This document shows positions 41,201-54,397 of a stretch of DNA of 64,000 nucleotides, piece by piece. A program made the translations under genes and the position numbers. The notes beneath the pieces are model-generated. The model did no database searches. It saw nothing but the letters and a program-made list of their open reading frames with translations, and had not been told where the DNA came from. How positions within the stretch are numbered: position 1 is the first letter of the stretch; the number at the start of each line of letters is the position of its first letter. Source of the stretch: Sordaria brevicollis (taxonomy: Eukaryota > Ascomycota > Sordariomycetes > Sordariales > Sordariaceae); contig JAUTDP010000009.1 of the NCBI GenBank assembly GCA_033439795.1, positions 682,001-746,000 of the forward strand, read 5' to 3'.

Positions 41201-44200
41201 AAAGTGGAATACTCGTCTTTCGGCTCGGCATAACTCAATGAACTCAGTGTGACACGGCCACAAGAACGGAGCACGAGGTCGGACTCGACTTGACAACTCC
41301 TTGTTCATTTCGCTTTATCCTGCGAGCAGCTCTGCGTAAAGAGCAGCCCTGAGAACGCCTTGCGACAGGACGGCCGGGTGCCGATTTCTTTCGCTGAGGC
41401 CGCAAACAAGTGACCGTCGAACTCCGAAACCCCGGGTTTGTGTGGATCTTCTCGGTCCCCTAAAATCCTCCCAACCCTTTCTGCAGAGTGTCCCATGCGG
41501 CACCGTCACGGCATTGTACAGTAAATCCATTCTTGAGTGGGCTACGCACCTGCGTATCCACAAGGCACGATAGCCTCGACGACGGCGGCAGCTGAGCGGG
41601 CACCACGGTAGTCAATGTTGGGTTGGATATGTGGGGTCTTACCGTGATGTGGGAGTTAGCACACCCACTGACGCCGTAGTACTGCCGAAGCGCCGTCCGA
41701 ACCCTTCCGTAGTCGAACAAATAAAATCCCGAATCAATGATACTGAAGGGTGAACTTGCCCCCCACACCTCCCGGGCCTCAGCACCGCCGCCGACCTTTT
41801 CGCCTCCCGTCTGGTCACTTGCCAACAACGGAAGCCGAAGCTCAGCTGTCACTACCCTTTCTTGCATTTGAGCCGGAACCGGCGTGGCGGTACGATTTTA
41901 GGGTTCGATGTCGCCCGCTGGCATACCCGGTCACGGACTTCCAATGTAATCAAATCAAGGGGAGAACTTCAAGGACCTGCACATGCCGGGACAGCCGGAA
42001 ATTGTAAAACAAAAGTTGCAGCTAGCTGGCGAACTGGTTGCGAACAGCGAAGAAGGGGGAAGCGTTTGCGAGTGGAGAAAAGACGGAAGTTGAAGGCGAG
42101 ATAGGCTTTAAGGGCATAACTAGCGCTTCTATAGGGCCGTGAAAGCCCGTGATAAGGAGAAACCAATCGACGGACGACGGTTTATGTACCAGCTTCTTTT
42201 GACAAACCTAAAAGGCGAGGCGGAGCTGTGTTGGGGTGGAAGGAAGCCAGCGGCAGGGCCAGCGAGACTCGCCTAGGTCGTGAGACAGGAATCTCGAAAT
42301 GTGGATGGTCCGCTATCCTCGCGAACGACAGCTCGACAGGATGCCCACCCACCCACCGAGCCGAGTTTCCACTGTTCCATGGAGAGAAGACCCGCTCCTA
42401 GACCTAAAGCCCGCCCACGCCGCGGGCGGCAGCAGCAGCAACAACACCATGCCCCATCTCTCGATACTACCAACCCAATCCAGCAAGGCCAAGTCACAGA
42501 TGCACTCGTCAACTGAAAACCAAAGAGCGGAAATCCATTGGATAGAACAGTAGGGCCGTCTACGCGGTTCAGTGTCTTCCGCGATGGAAAAGTGTCTTTG
42601 TGGTCCCGCTTTTGCGCTTGCTGCTTGGAAAGACGCGCCGGAGCCGAGAAAAGAGGACTCCGTTGCATCGCGCAATCATCCTGGCTCTCCTGAAGCGAAG
42701 CGTGGGATATATTCAGCCTGTCTGTCAACCTGCCATCACCCGTATCGCCCTTTGAAGGTTGGGTGGAATTGTGATGACACTTTTTGTCTGTACCTGTGGA
42801 CTGCTGCTGTTGCTGTTACTGGAGTTCGCGATCCATGGGGATCGATTTCGTAGCATCTCCGACATCCTAGACTGTACTAGGGCAAGTTCGTCAGTTGGAT
42901 GTCTTGTTCCAGGGATTGAAGATCGTCGCCCGTCTTTTTGACACTGGGAGGAACATGTCTGACAACATGCAAGAAAAAGTATTTTGGAGATTGGATCACC
43001 AAAATTGATTTGATCCCATCATCCAACCGACGTTGCCCTGATCCGCCTCGCCACTGGCCACCTCCATTAGAAGCAGCAACACGTGCAGCGAAGTCGACCA
43101 GCGTTTTGCTTCAGTTCGGCGGTCATGGGAGGCATGGCGAGCATGGTTACCCAGCCAAGGAGATAGCAACGTTCTTCGGTCGGCCTTTGACCGTCAGATA
43201 TCCCAGAATTCTTACGACTGAGTGATGTTGATCTGAGGTTGATCGAGGATCATCAACCTTGTATGGACTTCCAGTGGACGGTCAGTGCTACGAGCCCGGC
43301 TTTCAGCGGTTTTGTTTACTGGAGCCCCAGAGACGGAGAGACTTCGGATGAAGGTCTGAATGGTCCCATCCGTGCGTCGAAATCCTAAATCCATATGGTG
43401 GTGTCCGTGCGTCTTCGACGATGTTGCCCAACCACCAACCTCTCTCAACCGTTGTCGATATGTTTCGCAAACACTTGATTGTTCTGGCTCTGTATTTGCT
43501 ATTATAGCGACTAGGAAACACCATCCGACAACCGTCAGGAACGCAGTAATTATAATATGAACCATCAAGTCTTCTAGCGAAGGAATTTACTTCGTTACAT
43601 CTCCCTTCCACTTTGCCCTTGTGAATCCACGCCAAGATTACAATATTGGGTTGTGTTAGTGCCGGTATTACACCTCCGCCAGGTTCAGGTTTTAACGACT
43701 TTGGGATCTTCTGTCTTGGAAAGTCTTGGACAATTCATCATGTTTTGGACCTTTTGGATCATGATCGTTACCCTGCCAAGCTTGCCAAGAGCTAGATTTG
43801 TTCTTGTTCGACTCAGTTTCATACATATGTCCAGCTTCTTGTGTTTCTCTCTCTCTCAATAATCAACAAAAGTGCGAAGCATTGGTTTTAACCGGCCTGG
43901 CCGGGAATCGTGCAACTGTAGGAACGTGGATGAGGACTTTGTCCAATTATCAAGCAGGGTAAGAAGGACATGACGAATACACAGCAAATACTTCTTTTGC
44001 CGCTTTCGCGTTGCAAGTGTAGTTCCCTCATTCTAAGAGCACCAAGAATTGCTTTCTTGTAGGCGATATCCGTCCCATAGTACATCTGGTACAAGCACGG
44101 TACATCCTGGCTGAGTACCGGGAGCGGTAGCCGAAAGAGGAGGGATGTTAAACCTCTACCGCAACGCCTTTATGTCGTTGGCTGTCTGTGCTTACATACG

Positions 44201-47200
44201 TCCACACATCAGGCCGTGGCTGTCTGAGGGATTTAGCATACACTTTTCTCCTCCTCCGCGTTAATTTCATTGCAATCAACAAGCTCAAATAAGATGTGAG
44301 GCTTCGTTGGATGGCATGTAGTGTAAATAGGGTCCCATGTGGTTGAAGTTGAATAACGTGGTGGAACTGTCGATCCCTCCACCTTCTCAAAACTCGTAGG
44401 CTGTCAATACATGTGGACTAAGCTGTGGACTACAATCTATTCTTCCCTTATCCAATGTATACTCACCCGGGTCAGGTGAATATGACACTGTTGTAAAACG
44501 AAGCTACCGATGTTGAGGAACGTGATAAGTTCTGTAGCAAACCTGCGAGCGCTGAATGTGGAAATTCCGAGGGGTGATTCTGCCTGCGGTACTGCGTGCC
44601 ACGGCTGTCAAACTACAAAGCTTTCAAGACCACTTGTGATCTCTCCAACGCAAGCCTCCTTAACCGCATACTCGTTCCGATATCTCGGTGTGCCTTTGCA
44701 CGAGTGGGTGTGTCTGTGACTTGAAACGGGGAAACATGATACTGTAGCAAAGATAGCAATGGAATGCAGTCTACGAAGCATTGAGTGTGGACGGCACTGG
44801 TTTACATACCTAGATGTTATTATACCTCTATCAGATTGTCGGTAGTCACTCGTTGGACAGCCCGTTTTCGGAAAGCTGACAGGATGCCGCCGTTCGGGAT
44901 AGGCAGAGCGGCGGCAGCCACCCACACACCGCCTCCTAAACAGCTTCTAACTGGCGATGGAAACATGCATTGTATCCAGGGCTTGGATTGACGAGTTCAT
45001 TAGGGAGCCCTCATATTTTCAAGCAAATCGGGGCTTGCTGGTCTTCCGAAACTGGTCGTGTGAGTTCTCTTGTCTTCCGGAAAACACCCGAGAGCGTTGG
45101 GAGTGGCTAACCGACAGCTTGACATATGGATGTGACAGGCCGCCAGCTTACGGTTGGTAGGCGGTTTCACACATGCGCTCTGTTCATGTCGTGGGACATT
45201 CCTAAAAGTTGTACCAGCGACGAAGGGGTCCGTGGCTAGTGACTGATCGGAATTTGTCAAGAGATCATTCTACTTATAGAACCAAATGACACCGGCACCA
45301 CGACTTCCTCATCTCTATTTGGCGTCTGTATTTCAAGATGGACTGGGAAAGCCATAGACCGCCCGCGGCGAGAAAGAGACTGGTGAATACGGGTACAAGT
45401 TTGGAAAGGCAATAATTGATGCCGTGAAACTGTGAAGGAGTTCGTCAAGACATCGCGGTGACAAGTCGGAAGCTGACTCTGTGGGGGCTAGGTAGAGTAT
45501 TTGTAAAAAAGGCAGAAAGAAGTTCAACGCTTGAGCCGTGTAGACTGCCAGCACAAATTGTAAAGTTTTGTTATACCGTTAGCTCAATTCACTGCTGCGC
45601 TTTGCGGACAGTGTCTTTCCTAAACCGCATGACTTCCCATCGCTCAAGTCGAATTCCCACCATCAAAACGAAACAAGGGGTGCATTGCCTAGACGGGAGA
45701 TCGAATTGCCAAGGCTTCTTGTGAGGTTTGGTACAGCGTGGGGACCGATGTGTGGACGTCCAATGCTTCGCACATGGACGAATAACAACACCATAACTAC
45801 GAAGACTGTGAACTCCTGAAGAGGTGCGATCATCTCTCCCATTGGTGGGTGCTGATAGACCTTGCAGGTATAACAAGGAACAACAACTTCGGGGTTGCTG
45901 CAGAGAAGCTGGTGGTAAGCGAAAAGCCATTTATTTTCTATCACACTCCCAAACGGCGTTTTTGATGTGGGGGTCCGGCGCGAGAAACTCGGAAACGATG
46001 AGTTCTTACCACCTCCCCGGAGTAGTGAATCAATTGTGGCCCAGGTTTGAAAGCAGGTTATACCCATCCGAGCCCGTAGGGATATGAGCTTCCTCTAGGA
46101 TGAGCCGTAGGCCTTTGACGGGCAGTTCAGGAAGTTGCACATGCACCGATGGCTCGTGATCCATCACAGACTGAGACGGCGAGGGAAGGACCGAAAGGGA
46201 TCTCGGTGGTTGGACCAGGGCAGCCAACTGCCGCGTCCTACAAGTGTCAAGTTATCGTGACACGAAAAAGTTTGACAGCAATGAACAGGCGTTCAGATGA
46301 AGCAGGCCCAGCTCTTGGCGATGGGATTCTGCCTCAGTACCTTACATTACCAAGACAAGCCATCCAGATCGCCTCCAGGCTCCTTCTGCGTGTCGTGCGT
46401 TGAGAAGGCGACACAGCTGAGTTGAATCGGCCAGACTTCCTGGTGCCAAGCGATTGTCCATCGTCCACAAGTTATCTGGACCAGACAAAATGGTCTTGAA
46501 AGCTCTTGGCTGTGCTTCTTGTTTGACCGTGCTGAGATTGGCCAGGGAGTCGCTGAGATTACCTACAGCTCGAGCTTCCTATTGAAAAGGATAATGAAGG
46601 CAGACGATGTTATGACGGCCGAGTTGAAGTAGACAGGCAATGCTGATTCAAGCAGGAGGTGTCGAGTCCCGCCTCGTGCAAGCCCGCCGTACCGAGGACT
46701 CTCTGACAGAAGCGTTCCGCATTCCCACACGACATGATCACCTGGTTCAACCTCAAGGTAAGCACGGGGAAGTCCAGGGGGGAAGTGGTAGCGAGAATGT
46801 GCTCGGAAGAAAGAGGAAAACACAATGTGTGTTGAAGGAAGCCAATGTAACATCAACCACGAGATGTAACCGGCCTTTGGCACACCCACTCGTGGAAGGC
46901 AACCGCGATTCATACCATCAATGGTAGTCCCAGGCACACACGCGTGCCGTGACCACTGTCGTCATGATACCAACTGGGTAATAAATTGGAGGCTGAACTC
47001 GTCCCTCACAGCTGGGTGTTTGGCCAATTCATTGATGTCGAGGGTGGAATTCGAAACCTGTCCCTGCTTAGCCATATAGTTGGGTATCCGCGTATGACTG
47101 TTGTCGAAACGTCAACCTGCCATATTGTCCCGGACTCTGGCTTTGAACCGTCTTTAGCATGAACCCCATGGCTCGATCGATCCCATTGAGCCATTAGGTT

Positions 47201-48754
47201 GTCCTACCAACACCCCCTAGCGCGAAGTGTTGACCCGCCGTGGGAATACCATGCAGCCGTACAGCTGAGGCCGGCGGTCTCAGTTCTTGTCGGATTTGAG
47301 AACTCCATCGTCCTCATCATTATGCTAGCCAGTCAGCCCTGGATTTGAATGACCAAATTACCGTAAGGCGAGATGATCAAAAATGGGGTCTTGATTTCGC
47401 GTCGTGGACCAGTTTCGGAGATGATGCAATGGTGTCCATGGAGCCGAAACGAAGTTCCTGATTTCCCCCCACGCGCGGTCCAATGTCGGCCAGCTAAGAC
47501 CTTCCTGCGAGCGATCATGATGCTCCGACGGGACTGTAGCACTCGCTCTGCTCAATCCTGCTGAGCAGAGACGAGCTGCCCGTCGACAAGAATGGGAAAT
47601 GCAAGAAATCGTGGAGACCCCGCCCTATTTGATGAACGAACAGCGATGACGCAGTTCACGCGGGCGGTTGTCGAGGTCTCGGGAGCTTGGCAGGGATCGC
47701 TCGCAGAAAGCCAGGCTGCCTATCCTCCCACACTACCACACTAGACGTCTAGGGAGCTCTCCAGTGGCTTTTCAGTCCATCTTCAACATCAGGAACCAGT
47801 GTGCTGGATCAGCAGCCCTCACTCTCTGAACGTGCTGGTTTCATCTCACCCTATCATCATCGCACGTGGAGTACTTCCTTAGAGTACACAGTGACATTTT
47901 ACATCAAGTGCGCACTGCTCTGCAGTTCCCGAACCCTAAAAGTGACTGCTGGAAGCGATGGAGATGGTGATCGTTTCTCTCGGCGTGTGCTCGTGAGGTC
48001 CACTGGCCTTGAGTTGGGGGTCCTGTGGGGCCGAATGGGTCTTCGAGATTGAGATGTCGGGGGATCGGTGATTGCTATGACCAATTTCATTGGTGGATTG
48101 TTAAGCCCTAGAGTGTGGGGAAATAGAAACCCCGCCTGAATCGGAAGTCGGCAGCTCGCCCTTTTGTGAGCATTTTGAGATGTCCTGGATGTGTTAGGTA
48201 GCAAGTCCTCGTTTTTTAATGGCGCGCAAGTGACATTTCCGAACGAACTTGCTGCATCCCGATCCGAGGATAGCCTCAGCCCAGCTCTGGCCGCCGTCAA
48301 GGTTCTCTTTTAGCCATCTCACCTTCCTCAACTGTGCCGCTGGCAAAGACTGCCGTGAGCGAGGCAGGTGCTGCAGGCAAATCAACGCCTGAACACAGCG
48401 GGAGATCGCGGCCGAGACTTTCCAGGTTGTGCTTTTACAGACGCACTTCTCTCAAGATCCTGTTTTGTCGTTTTGTTTCTCACGTCCGTTGCCCACCACG
48501 GCTTGATTGTTATTTTGGCTGTTGTGCGATTGATATGACATGTCCAGCCATCGCGGTCAATTCAAGAGCCGACGCGGGTCTGATATTGCAGCAGATGTCT
48601 GGGCGGTCTTGGTAATTCCAAAAGCCTCTTGGCGATAATAGGAGCAAGATAGGTTTCATACCATTATTAGTACACCCCCACGATGAGGATACATGGCGTT
48701 GCATACGTGCAAACACTACAGTGACGGACTACGAACGAGCTCCGGCTGAAAATA
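38205..48754. other. gene-free normal-composition DNA
   Basis: A stretch of 10.5 kb with ordinary composition and only short, mutually overlapping frames on both strands (up to about 150 codons, for example 42,273-42,728 minus and 41,460-41,867 minus). None shows a recognisable domain, a coherent codon pattern or a convincing exon series. A perfect 8-bp stem hairpin (AGCCTATA CACT TATAGGCT) is at 40,685-40,704. Intron-rich small genes or non-coding transcripts cannot be excluded by eye. Confidence 0.45.
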
Positions 48755-48756
48755 TA

Positions 48757-49114
48757 CAGTCAAGTCTGCAATTAACGATATCGACTATACCGGCCAATCT
48801 GAACGTTAGACCCAGATTATCGCTACCTCCAGACTGCCAAGCACGCCAAGGCAGGTCCCAAACAGGTACATCAGTACCAATTCTTAGTAGTGAGGTACCA
48901 AAAAAAGTCGCCAACAAGGGGTCTTTCTCCCATCACTCACCAAACGGTTATAACGATCACTATACAAAATCGGCCGGATTTCTGATCGTAATCGTAATAC
49001 GGAATTTATCGTTATTCTGCTGTCATCTGCACCAAAAAAAATCAGTGGCAGCGTAACTGATCGTAATGGACAGATTATCGTTATGCCTCTGATCGTTAAT
49101 TGCAGACTTGACTG
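48757..49114. mobile_element. 358-bp MITE-like element, CAGT ends, TA target site
   Basis: Perfect 23-bp terminal inverted repeats start CAGTCAAGTCTGCAATTAAC and are bounded by TA (48,755-48,756 and 49,115-49,116). CAGT-type ends with TA duplication are typical of Tc1/mariner and pogo elements and their non-autonomous derivatives. The word ATCGTTA, or its complement TAACGAT, or ATCGTAA recurs several times inside near both ends, which could be transposase-binding repeats. There is no coding frame. Confidence 0.87.
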
Positions 49115-49116
49115 TA

Positions 49117-51236
49117 TTCTGCATGGGATGTCGAAAAAGTTGCTCCCCAATGCAATGTTTCGCTCACTCACCCATCGTGTCTGAACAAGTGATCTTTGCT
49201 CAACATCAGCAACTTGAACACGGGAGCATGATTGGACCGCATCACAGAGCGTGTTTCCTACCTCTATTTGACACGCCGGGATTGGGCAGCGCGAGATGGC
49301 AGATGGAAACAGAATGGTTTTCTAGAAGGCAGCTCTAGAGCGCCCCTTTCTGCCGTACACACCCGCTCACGACCAATCAGGTTATCAGAAATGCTGATTC
49401 CTCGGCTTGGTGGGGAAGTTTGTGGCCATTCAACCATTCCAACGGCCACTCTGCAGTCGTTCAAGTTGCGACGACTAATATTTCCATATATTTTATGTCA
49501 CTGTTCATCCAAACCTTGTTGGACCTGCAGTTTGTGATGCCGTCGGACTCGTAATGATTACCGAATCACTTGAGGGCTTCAATGCCGAGCGGCTCGAGGA
49601 AGATACTGGACTGCCGGGTGCTGGACGTGAGGATGTAAATCTCATCAACTGACTCTGGGACAATGATCCACGATCCACGATGTTAAGTTCCGGAAAACAA
49701 TCAGCTTTTGTGCTGTCTCTCTGACTGAGTGGTTTCTGGGCATTTTGAATATCGAAAAACCACTATGCTGATTGATGCGCGAGCCCCCAAACTCCCTGTT
49801 TGCTGCACCAAAATGATGCTTGCTCGTGAGGCGGCAGCTACGAGTTTCCTCTACGGGCGGATGACGGTTTCATGGCATAACTGACCGATTGCGACCCTCG
49901 AAAGGTTCGCTCTTGTAGGAATCCAGTAGCGCTTATTGCCCGCTCGCGTGTGGTCTTGCATATCGAGGTTACCCAGCGAGCGAGTCCCCCTCCAGGTCAA
50001 AATGTTCGACACGTCTCCCTCATCTTTGACATCGATCTAATCACCCATGGCCTTCCTTCCAGCTGCTACGTTGCGTTTACCTCTAGGTTTTCGGTATCTC
50101 TGGCGCTTTTTACCCTAGACTTGTCACGCTGCTGCTTGTTGCTGTTGGTGGGACCCTTGGTGTCTGCCCATCCAGCTGGGATTGCAAAGATGGGACGAAC
50201 CTTTGCTTTCGTTTCGAGCAGGCTCGCTACAATGAACTACTGTATAATGGGGTACCTAGAAGGTCTGAAGGTATACACCTATACTCGCCTTGGGGTTGTA
50301 ATCCTAAATGCGGCTTGATTTTCGCTCTCCATCCAGCGGTCAAGTGTGCCGTGGACATCCATTAGGATACAGTATGTGGCCGTGGAGGTATATTCCTCCC
50401 GTCTTCATATGCGGCTACACATGGCCTGTGCAAGCCGTTGATAGACCACTCACGATGAGCCCTTGAAAGTCCAAACAAGTGCTAGACAGAATAGCACCCG
50501 TTTCTGTTCCGTGTGCATCTAACTTGTCGACCGGGCAGACCATAGGTAACTTGCCCTACCATCCATAGTCTAAGGTTTGCCGCAAGACAACTTCGACTTT
50601 CATGGAAGTGCCTTGGGCACCTGTCTTTTTCCCAGAATGAGGTAAGCAATCGAGGTAGCATTACGGGTACTGTACTTGCTGGATACATCTACCTCCGGGA
50701 GGGGGGGGGGGGGGGGGACATCATTTCCGTGGCAGCCAGCCCACCATCGTCGTGGAGTCCAGGCTGCGTCTAAAGCCCCGCCTCCCAATGGCTTCCCCAA
50801 TGGCAAGCATTTCGCTTTTCCGTACTCCCGCAGCGGCCATCAGCATCGTTGACAGCTTCCCAATTTTGCGCAGGTCGCCCCCCCCTCGTCGCAACCCCCG
50901 GCGTCGGGGGACCGAGAATATCCAAAAGCCCTCAAGACCCTCACCCAAGATCCGGTTGACTGCTTTAACCCGTTGACCTGCCTCTTTTCTCCTCTTCTCT
51001 TCTTCCTCCCTCCCTCCTCCAGCATTCACTCTCTCTTGAGACCACTGCAATAGAAACGACAGGGAGAGGAACCTACCGACACTTTTCCAGGACACTGACA
51101 ACAGAACATCTCCACTCTACCACGACAAATCATGTTGCTATAATCTCAACCAAACGTCCTGCAGGCTACAACAACTACGACATTGGTTTTTTTTAGCTCT
51201 CTTGCCCTATCGTTTTAGGAACACTCAGTACTTGCC
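49117..51236. other. gene-free normal-composition DNA
   Basis: There are no frames longer than about 126 codons and none with recognisable features. The right part (50,980-51,130) is rich in pyrimidine runs such as CCTCTTTTCTCCTCTTCTC, like fungal promoters and leaders. The only ATG that follows closely (51,132) meets a stop after three codons. The region contains the poly-G tract at 50,701-50,717. Confidence 0.45.
50701..50717 (+). repeat. poly-G tract
   Basis: Seventeen consecutive G residues, preceded by CCGGGA. It is a simple homopolymer, prone to slippage and a possible G-quadruplex former. The length could also be affected by sequencing error. Confidence 0.9.
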
Positions 51237-51442
51237 TACCGTAAAAACTCTGGAAACCTAGAATTGTCCCATCCCCTTAATAGTTTAGCGTAAGGTCTGT
51301 ATAGGGTAACAGGGGCGCCTATATACAATCGCATATACCACCCTCGTACTCCGATAAATTAGCAATATTATATAGTATAGAAACTCGGCTATTCAATTTC
51401 CCTATAGTCTCCTATATTCCCCATCCTTACCTTTCATTATAC

Positions 51443-51504
51443 CTCGTCGTCGTCGTTATTATTATTATTATTATTGTTATTATTGTTATTATTATTATAA
51501 TAAG
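51443..51504. repeat. trinucleotide microsatellite
   Basis: A CGT run passes into ATT/GTT repeats, written CGTCGTCGTCGTT, then ATT several times with GTT interruptions. It lies near the left end of the pogo-type element. Confidence 0.85.
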
Positions 51505-52742
51505 CCCCCCGCAATAATATAAAGCCGACCTAAATGGCCCAGCTCCTACCCCGCTATCTTCTATCGACCTCGCTAGAATGCAACCGGGTCCCGCTATTAT
51601 ACCTTATTACGAACGCAAAGTTCGAACGTTACAACCGGTTAAATAATTCCAACGATCCTACTCTCGTTAAAAGAAGTTAGAGGTTAATATATACCCCGTA
51701 TAATAATTATTATTATTATATTAATAGAAATCGCGATTAGGTCTTTACTTACCTTATATAAAAGAAAATGCGACTTAATAACGACCGAAAACGACGTTAG
51801 CGATAAAGAAACGGGTTCGATCCGCTTCTTCGTAATTACCGACCGTAATAAAATAATAAAAATAATGAAAATAAAAAAGAGGGGGAATAATATTATAACG
51901 CATTATATTAAAAAGCCTATAATTATTATAAAATTCCTATTTCGATTATAATTAATTAGTAGGGTAATTACCCTACGTTATTATTAAATTTAATAAGGTA
52001 AAGTAAAGTAACGTAATTAGAGATAAAGAAAAAATTGTTTAAAAAATTCTAAACCCTTTATAAGAAAGAGAAACGGATAATATTAAAAGGGTAGTTTCGT
52101 CGAAAATCGAAGAAATTTTTTACTAAGTATTACCCGCAATTCGACCGCTTATTCGTTTTTTTAAATAACTAGTTTTCTTCTTTTTAAGACTAGTATTATC
52201 TTAAATAACGAAGAATAATTTATAAATCTTAGAAGCTCCCCGGCGAATTGCTTATGAAAGTTAATAGTTTTCTTTAGTAAGTAATTTAATTTAACGGCGG
52301 CCTTTTTATTTCCAATTATTATAAGAAATTTTTCGAAAAATTAATTAAAGGAATAATAATTAACGGTTATTTTTTTTCTAATTTTATTAAACGTATTAAT
52401 TAACCGATTGCGCTAAATATACATATTCGGTTTCCCCTCTCCTATATCCTTAACTTCGATAAAATCCTTATTTTATATAAGTATTTCAACGGTTATATAT
52501 ACGATTTTCAAAGGTCTAAAACCGTTATTAGTAAAATTAATCGCAATGGTTAATTTAAATAGTAAACCTCCCTAGTCCTCTATATTTAGGCGGATAGAAT
52601 TTAGTGTATAAAACCGACTATTATTTTTAAAGGAAACGGTAAAATTCGTAATAAAGAGGAACGTTTTTACGTTAATAACGTAGAGGTTTAATTTAATTAA
52701 TAAATATATTAGAATAAAAATCTCTTTGCGGTATAGTTATAG

Positions 52743-53420
52743 AAATAATTTTACCCTATTATAAAAAATTTTAGGGGCGACGTATTAATGGCTATAAATA
52801 TATACATTTCTTATAATTCTAAACTTATTAGAGGGGTAATCGATTAAATTAATAATACTTCCCTTAATAAATTAATAATGGCTATAATACCTAGTAGTTT
52901 TACGAATTTATTATAACTTTTCGATATAATTATTAATAAATTATTCAAAATTATAATAAAAGAAAAAATAAAGGATTTGCAAGACGAATAATTAGCGAAG
53001 TACCCGGGTAAAAAAATTACTATCTTTAATAAGAGGATTTAAGTTATATACGTAGTCTCTTATTACTATAAGAGATTTATAGAGGAAAAAAAATAAATAG
53101 TTATAAAGGCTTTTAAAAATAACGGTATTTCTATCCTCCTAAATAAATTAGAAAATTATATAATTAATATTAAAGAGATTAATAAAGTTAAGTTAAATTA
53201 GGCAAATTAGGAGCGGGCCTTTAATATTATTAGTAACGAATTTGGCGAGTTTAAAGTTATCCTTAAAGACGAAGACGATTTCTATTTTTAATATTATTTA
53301 TAAAATAAAGAATTTGAGTAAAAGAAGGAGAGAAGGAGGAAGGTTATAGAAGAGGAGTCTTTGAAGAAATATAGCTATTATTTAAATAAAGATTTAAAAG
53401 TAATATTATACGATAGAGGG
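52743..53420 (+). pseudogene. pogo-type transposase relic (DDE superfamily)
   Basis: One frame stays coding-like for about 225 codons with TAA and TAG stops that fit mutated Gln and Trp codons. A stretch near 52,880-52,980 reads as a damaged version of the conserved pogo/CENP-B-like DDE segment: a Pro-x-x-x-Thr, then L-x-LFD and NKLFK, where the family has a P-G-G-L-T, L-Q-P-L-D-V and N-K-P-F-K series. Further on, AFKNNGIS matches the family's usual Phe-x-x-x-Gly-Ile-Ser segment after the catalytic domain. The tail is rich in Lys, Glu and Arg (KKERRRKVIEEES). The catalytic aspartates cannot be confirmed through the mutations. No functional enzyme is possible. Confidence 0.82.
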
Positions 53421-54397
53421 TTATTATAACGGGGCAATAAAGTAGAGTTTACAATACGATTACGAATTTACGAACTTTAATAAAAATATTTATTAAAATA
53501 ATAAAAATAATAATATAAATAATAATTAAAGCTCCTTATTACTTTTATTAAAATTTTTATTTTTAATATTATTACCCTATTTAATAAATTCGCCGCTATC
53601 GGTTATATAGTCCTCCCCCTTTTCCTCCCCCTTTTCGTCGTTTTAATAACGAAAAGTAATAGTAAGACCTTCCTATTAGAATTTCGTAGTTTTTAAGCGG
53701 TCGTCCTACTTCTCCTAATATTTATTAAAGTCCGCGATATAATAATATACTTTAATATTAGATTTAATAAGGTTTTTAATAGTATTATAGCTTCGCTTAC
53801 GAACCTAATTATAATAAATATACTTTTCGAAGTTTATTAGGCTTAATCCCTCCTTTACGTTAGGGGATAACGGTATTCGAGGGACGACGAAGTAGTTACG
53901 ACCTTCTTTAAATTAGCCCAAATCGTAAAAATTATTTATAATATTTAAAAATTATTAATATTACCCTTATTTATTTTAGATACCTTATTTCCTTTATTTA
54001 TTTATAAATAATAAAGATATATTTAATAAGGATTCTTAACTTCTCGAAGTATAGAGCTATAACGTTACGTTATATTATAATTAGGGTGGAGAGATAGGGG
54101 AAAAAAGATAGGGGTAAATTTTAAATAGTTATATTATAATTAGGGTAGTTATTTAAAAGAGGAAGAAAAACTATATTAATCTCCCTAGTAAAATAAAATA
54201 AATCCCCCCGAGTATAATATAGTAGAAACGGCTTAAATCGGTTAGCTCCGACTAGAAATAATGCCCTCCACCTTAACGTATATACATTTATTTATATAGA
54301 ACGCGGATTGAGCCTACTATTACGCCACCCTCTTATACTAGACTTCAGCACACTAAGTCCTCTAAGACAATTCTAGGTTTCCAGAGTTTTTACAGTA

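Larger units (their letters stand above)
51239..54395 (+). mobile_element. RIP-inactivated pogo-type transposon
   Basis: The second AT-rich block is one element of 3,157 bp. Its ends are inverted repeats of 30 bp with one difference: CCGTAAAAACTCTGGAAACC on the left and CTGTAAAAACTCTGGAAACC as the reverse complement of the right. It is flanked by TA on both sides (51,237-51,238 and 54,396-54,397). The single mismatch is C/T. The outer 50 to 100 bases keep normal dinucleotides while the interior is CA/TG-depleted. Inside, on the plus strand, is the transposase relic at 52,743-53,420. The TA duplication, end structure and transposase motif together place it in the Tc1/mariner superfamily, pogo branch. 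Confidence 0.9.

Noticed and set aside
33740..46100. Series of GTAAGT/GTAAGA-like donors on the minus strand (36,031, 36,343, 37,425, 38,724, 41,637, 46,004)
   Set aside because: About this number is expected by chance in 17 kb, and no matching exons with open frames could be joined.
51132..51143. Start codon after a promoter-like pyrimidine tract, followed at once by a stop
   Set aside because: It could be the eroded 5' end of a gene disrupted by the adjacent transposon, but three codons are not evidence.
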